Assembly (NCBI GenBank): GCA_016342715.1
Contig: JAEINW010000011.1
Span: 1-53,101 of the forward strand
Source: Salinivirgaceae bacterium
Lineage (GTDB): Bacteria; Bacteroidota; Bacteroidia; Bacteroidales; SZUA-534
Direction of reading: 5' to 3'
DNA length: 53,101 nucleotides
Of the stretch, positions 51,189-53,101 are shown in pieces. Numbering within the stretch: the stretch's first letter is position 1; every line of letters starts with the position of its first letter. The notes below the pieces were generated by a model, which saw nothing but the letters and a program-made list of their open reading frames with translations, did not search any database and was not told the origin of the DNA. A program made the translations under genes and the position numbers.

Positions 51189-53101
51189 ATGAAAAAGTTA
51201 TTATTTTTATCATTTATACTATTCCTCAGTTTTTTTACAAAAGCTCAGGATATAGACTATAGTATGCCAGACTTTAGCACGTTCCCTCCTGCAGGATGGA
51301 CAACTATAGACGATAATGGAAGTACGGGTACAAGTGTTAATTGGGAACAAATTAATTACGCCCTTGTACTAGGTGATGAAACGAATTTACAAAGCGAATG
51401 GATTGTTTCGCCTACTATTGTAACTACAGTTGCCTATTCATATCGAGTAAGTTTTGATTACTGGATAGGTGACAATGATGGCAATAGTGAGCTATTTATG
51501 TTAGTTTCCGATGACGATGGTGTAACCTGGGACTTTGTATTAGATAATGCATGGTCTGTTGCGGGGGGTGCTAATTGGAATCATGTGCTAAATGTTAATA
51601 TTAATGCCTTTTTTGTGGCAGGAACGGACGATATTAAAATTGCTTTTGTGTGTTACAATGCTACTGCAAGTACAACAGACTTTGGACTCGACAATATATT
51701 AATTGAAGATGATGGAGGAGTTGCAGCTTGGGCAACAAATAAGTATCAAAGTTTTGAATCTGGATTAACTTCCGGAGGCTGGACTGTTATTAACGATAAT
51801 GATGGGAATGGAACAAATGAACATTGGGGCAATCATTACATTGCTGGGGTGTTAAATGATGATACCGACAACCAGGATGAATGGCTTATTAGCCCTGAAA
51901 TTTCACTACCTGATATTGAGCATACAACAGTTTTAGTTGATTTAAGCTGGTATGCTTATACCAATGATAATACATTTGTTGGTGTTCAGCTTTTAGTTTC
52001 GGATGATGATTTTGTTACTTATAGTACTTCTAGCAATATTACTTATAATAATACAAATACCGATCAAATTTATTCAACAACAATTGATCTTTCTTCGTGG
52101 CAGGGTAGTGATGTTAAGATAGCACTTCGACACCAATCATCTCCTCCTGGAAATCAAGCTGATTTCTTTTTGGAAGATTTTTATGTGTATCAAACATTTG
52201 ATGAATCTCAAATTGCTTTAGAATCTGAATATATCGATTTTAGTGGATTAAGTGGTTTAGAACAACTTGTGTATCCAACAAATGGCAAATATAATGCTGA
52301 TGTTGCTGAAGGTTTTTGGCAGGTAGCTCCCGATTCATGGACAGTTACTCCTGATACTAACACTATGGGTGCTGCTACGCTAACAACTTGGCAAAAAGCT
52401 GCTAATGTTAATGGGCATGATTTTGTTGCACATATTGATTCAATTAATACCGATGGAGCAACACAAGATGAAACATTAACATCAGAAACAATTGCTATTG
52501 TTTATCCTGGAGTTGGAGCAAATTATGAGTTTTCTTTTGAATGGAGAACAGAAACGAGCTTAAACTGTGGTGATAATGTTGATCCATTATTAGGGGATGT
52601 GAACTTTGCTGATGTTGTTTGTGAATTAAGAACTTTTGATGGAACATGGACAAGCTGGACTCAGGTATGGCAAGAGGATGACGAAACAGTTCTTGAAGCT
52701 ACTACTGATGGTTGGGCTGATTTCAATGATTATCTATCTAATGAAGGTGATTGGTGGACAGCAACTATTAGTTTATTGCCTTATATTGATGAGGATGTTA
52801 CTCAACTTGAAATTAGATGGAACTATAGTAATACTGTTGGAAATGATGGTATTGGTGGTTATTTCGACTTAGATAACTTCTATGTATTGCAAACAAGCAA
52901 TCCTGAATTTGAAGTTGAAGAAGGTCAACCTTTTAACATTACGGATGACTTTATGATGCGATACACTAAAATACCAGTTAATCAGCTAAATAATCCTTAT
53001 CAGTTGGGTGCTCAGATCACTAATTATGGTGTTCCTACATTCGCTGATGACAATTTAATGACTTATGTTGATGATGATGGTAGTGGTCCAAATGCAGAAC
53101 A
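51189..53101 (+). CDS. Choice-of-anchor J domain surface protein (partial, runs off window)
   Basis: ATG 51189 opens a frame with no stop to the end of the window (637 codons), which is why the ORF track misses it. A signal peptide (MKKLLFLSFILFLSFFTKAQ) is followed by at least three MAM-like choice-of-anchor J domains: FSTFPPAGWTTIDDNGSTGT, ESGLTSGGWTVINDNDGNG and a third ending GGYFDLDNFYVLQ. Each has the TEWLISP/SEWIVSP strand, and ILIEDDGG or FYVLQ-type closing strands. Such domains occur in secreted peptidases and adhesins of the phylum, often with a T9SS tail. The C-terminus is not visible. It is 32 bp after the repeat lipoprotein and is probably in the same operon. Confidence 0.9.
   Translation, partial: MKKLLFLSFILFLSFFTKAQDIDYSMPDFSTFPPAGWTTIDDNGSTGTSVNWEQINYALVLGDETNLQSEWIVSPTIVTTVAYSYRVSFDYWIGDNDGNSELFMLVSDDDGVTWDFVLDNAWSVAGGANWNHVLNVNINAFFVAGTDDIKIAFVCYNATASTTDFGLDNILIEDDGGVAAWATNKYQSFESGLTSGGWTVINDNDGNGTNEHWGNHYIAGVLNDDTDNQDEWLISPEISLPDIEHTTVLVDLSWYAYTNDNTFVGVQLLVSDDDFVTYSTSSNITYNNTNTDQIYSTTIDLSSWQGSDVKIALRHQSSPPGNQADFFLEDFYVYQTFDESQIALESEYIDFSGLSGLEQLVYPTNGKYNADVAEGFWQVAPDSWTVTPDTNTMGAATLTTWQKAANVNGHDFVAHIDSINTDGATQDETLTSETIAIVYPGVGANYEFSFEWRTETSLNCGDNVDPLLGDVNFADVVCELRTFDGTWTSWTQVWQEDDETVLEATTDGWADFNDYLSNEGDWWTATISLLPYIDEDVTQLEIRWNYSNTVGNDGIGGYFDLDNFYVLQTSNPEFEVEEGQPFNITDDFMMRYTKIPVNQLNNPYQLGAQITNYGVPTFADDNLMTYVDDDGSGPNAE

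Noticed and set aside
52636-52872. 78-aa ORF in the track near the window end
   Set aside because: It is a frame-shifted shadow of the long open choice-of-anchor J gene starting at 51189.
1-53101. CRISPR array, tRNA, rRNA or phage genes
   Set aside because: I looked for regularly spaced direct repeats, cloverleaf-like conserved TPsiC sequences, rRNA motifs and phage structural genes by eye and saw none. Short or degenerate cases could still be missed.

Overview
This 53.1 kb window comes from an AT-rich Bacteroidota chromosome, most likely an anaerobic or facultative, probably marine or brackish member of the Bacteroidales/Marinilabiliales group. The evidence is a bamD-rpoZ-coaBC-DUF4835-recN gene order typical of the phylum, a Bacteroidota-type RNA polymerase omega, T9SS type A sorting domains, a GldI-like FKBP lipoprotein beside nrnA, FISUMP and choice-of-anchor J proteins, several TAnnTTTG promoter elements and a complete Rnf operon. 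The placement is inferred from gene content, because the window holds no rRNA or tRNA gene.

Layout. 0-5.2 kb: a PgpH-like HD phosphodiesterase, an NlpC/P60 peptidase, a 33-aa membrane sORF, a Nudix hydrolase and a PLP-dependent alpha-oxoamine synthase. 5.4-11.5 kb: bamD, rpoZ, coaBC, a DUF4835/PorD-like gene, recN and fabI, closed by a strong terminator. 11.5-16.9 kb: a two-gene module, a 986-aa AAA-type ATPase of no recognised family followed 2 bp later by an MscS channel. It lies between two repeat-rich gaps, one with a REPIN-like pair of palindromes and one with a 278-bp MITE-like element. 16.9-23.5 kb: an apparent nrnA-led operon of four FKBP lipoproteins carrying 1, 2, 2 and 3 FKBP-like domains, ending in a TMTC-like membrane/TPR protein. 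23.6-27.6 kb: an ECF sigma cassette, nhaA, ndk and a YceI lipoprotein.

27.6-35.1 kb looks like an accessory island: a decayed IS21 istA fragment, a FISUMP lipoprotein, a small T9SS-sorted protein, a 1032-aa T9SS-sorted subtilisin, dispersed repeats and a decayed IS4-type transposase. 35.2-40.5 kb returns to ordinary genes: a metallophosphoesterase, a soluble PAS histidine kinase and recG, followed by a 55-aa sORF. 41.2-46.7 kb is rseC-rnfBCDGEA with promoter, Shine-Dalgarno sites and terminator. 47-53.1 kb holds a beta-barrel protein, a 1052-aa lipoprotein built from about fifteen GxGY-type repeats, and the first 637 codons of a choice-of-anchor J protein that runs off the end.

Functional links: BamD and the FKBP lipoproteins serve envelope protein folding and outer-membrane assembly. 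DUF4835/PorD and GldI-like proteins connect to type IX secretion and gliding, whose cargo (subtilisin, small CTD protein) is also encoded here. Rnf plus NhaA suggest a sodium- or proton-coupled energy economy. The best candidate for an undescribed system is the ATPase-MscS pair. The most interesting non-coding signal is the family of double-hairpin repeats whose arm sequences differ while the architecture is kept. Several ORF-track starts are TTG or GTG extensions that I have moved to the supported ATG.
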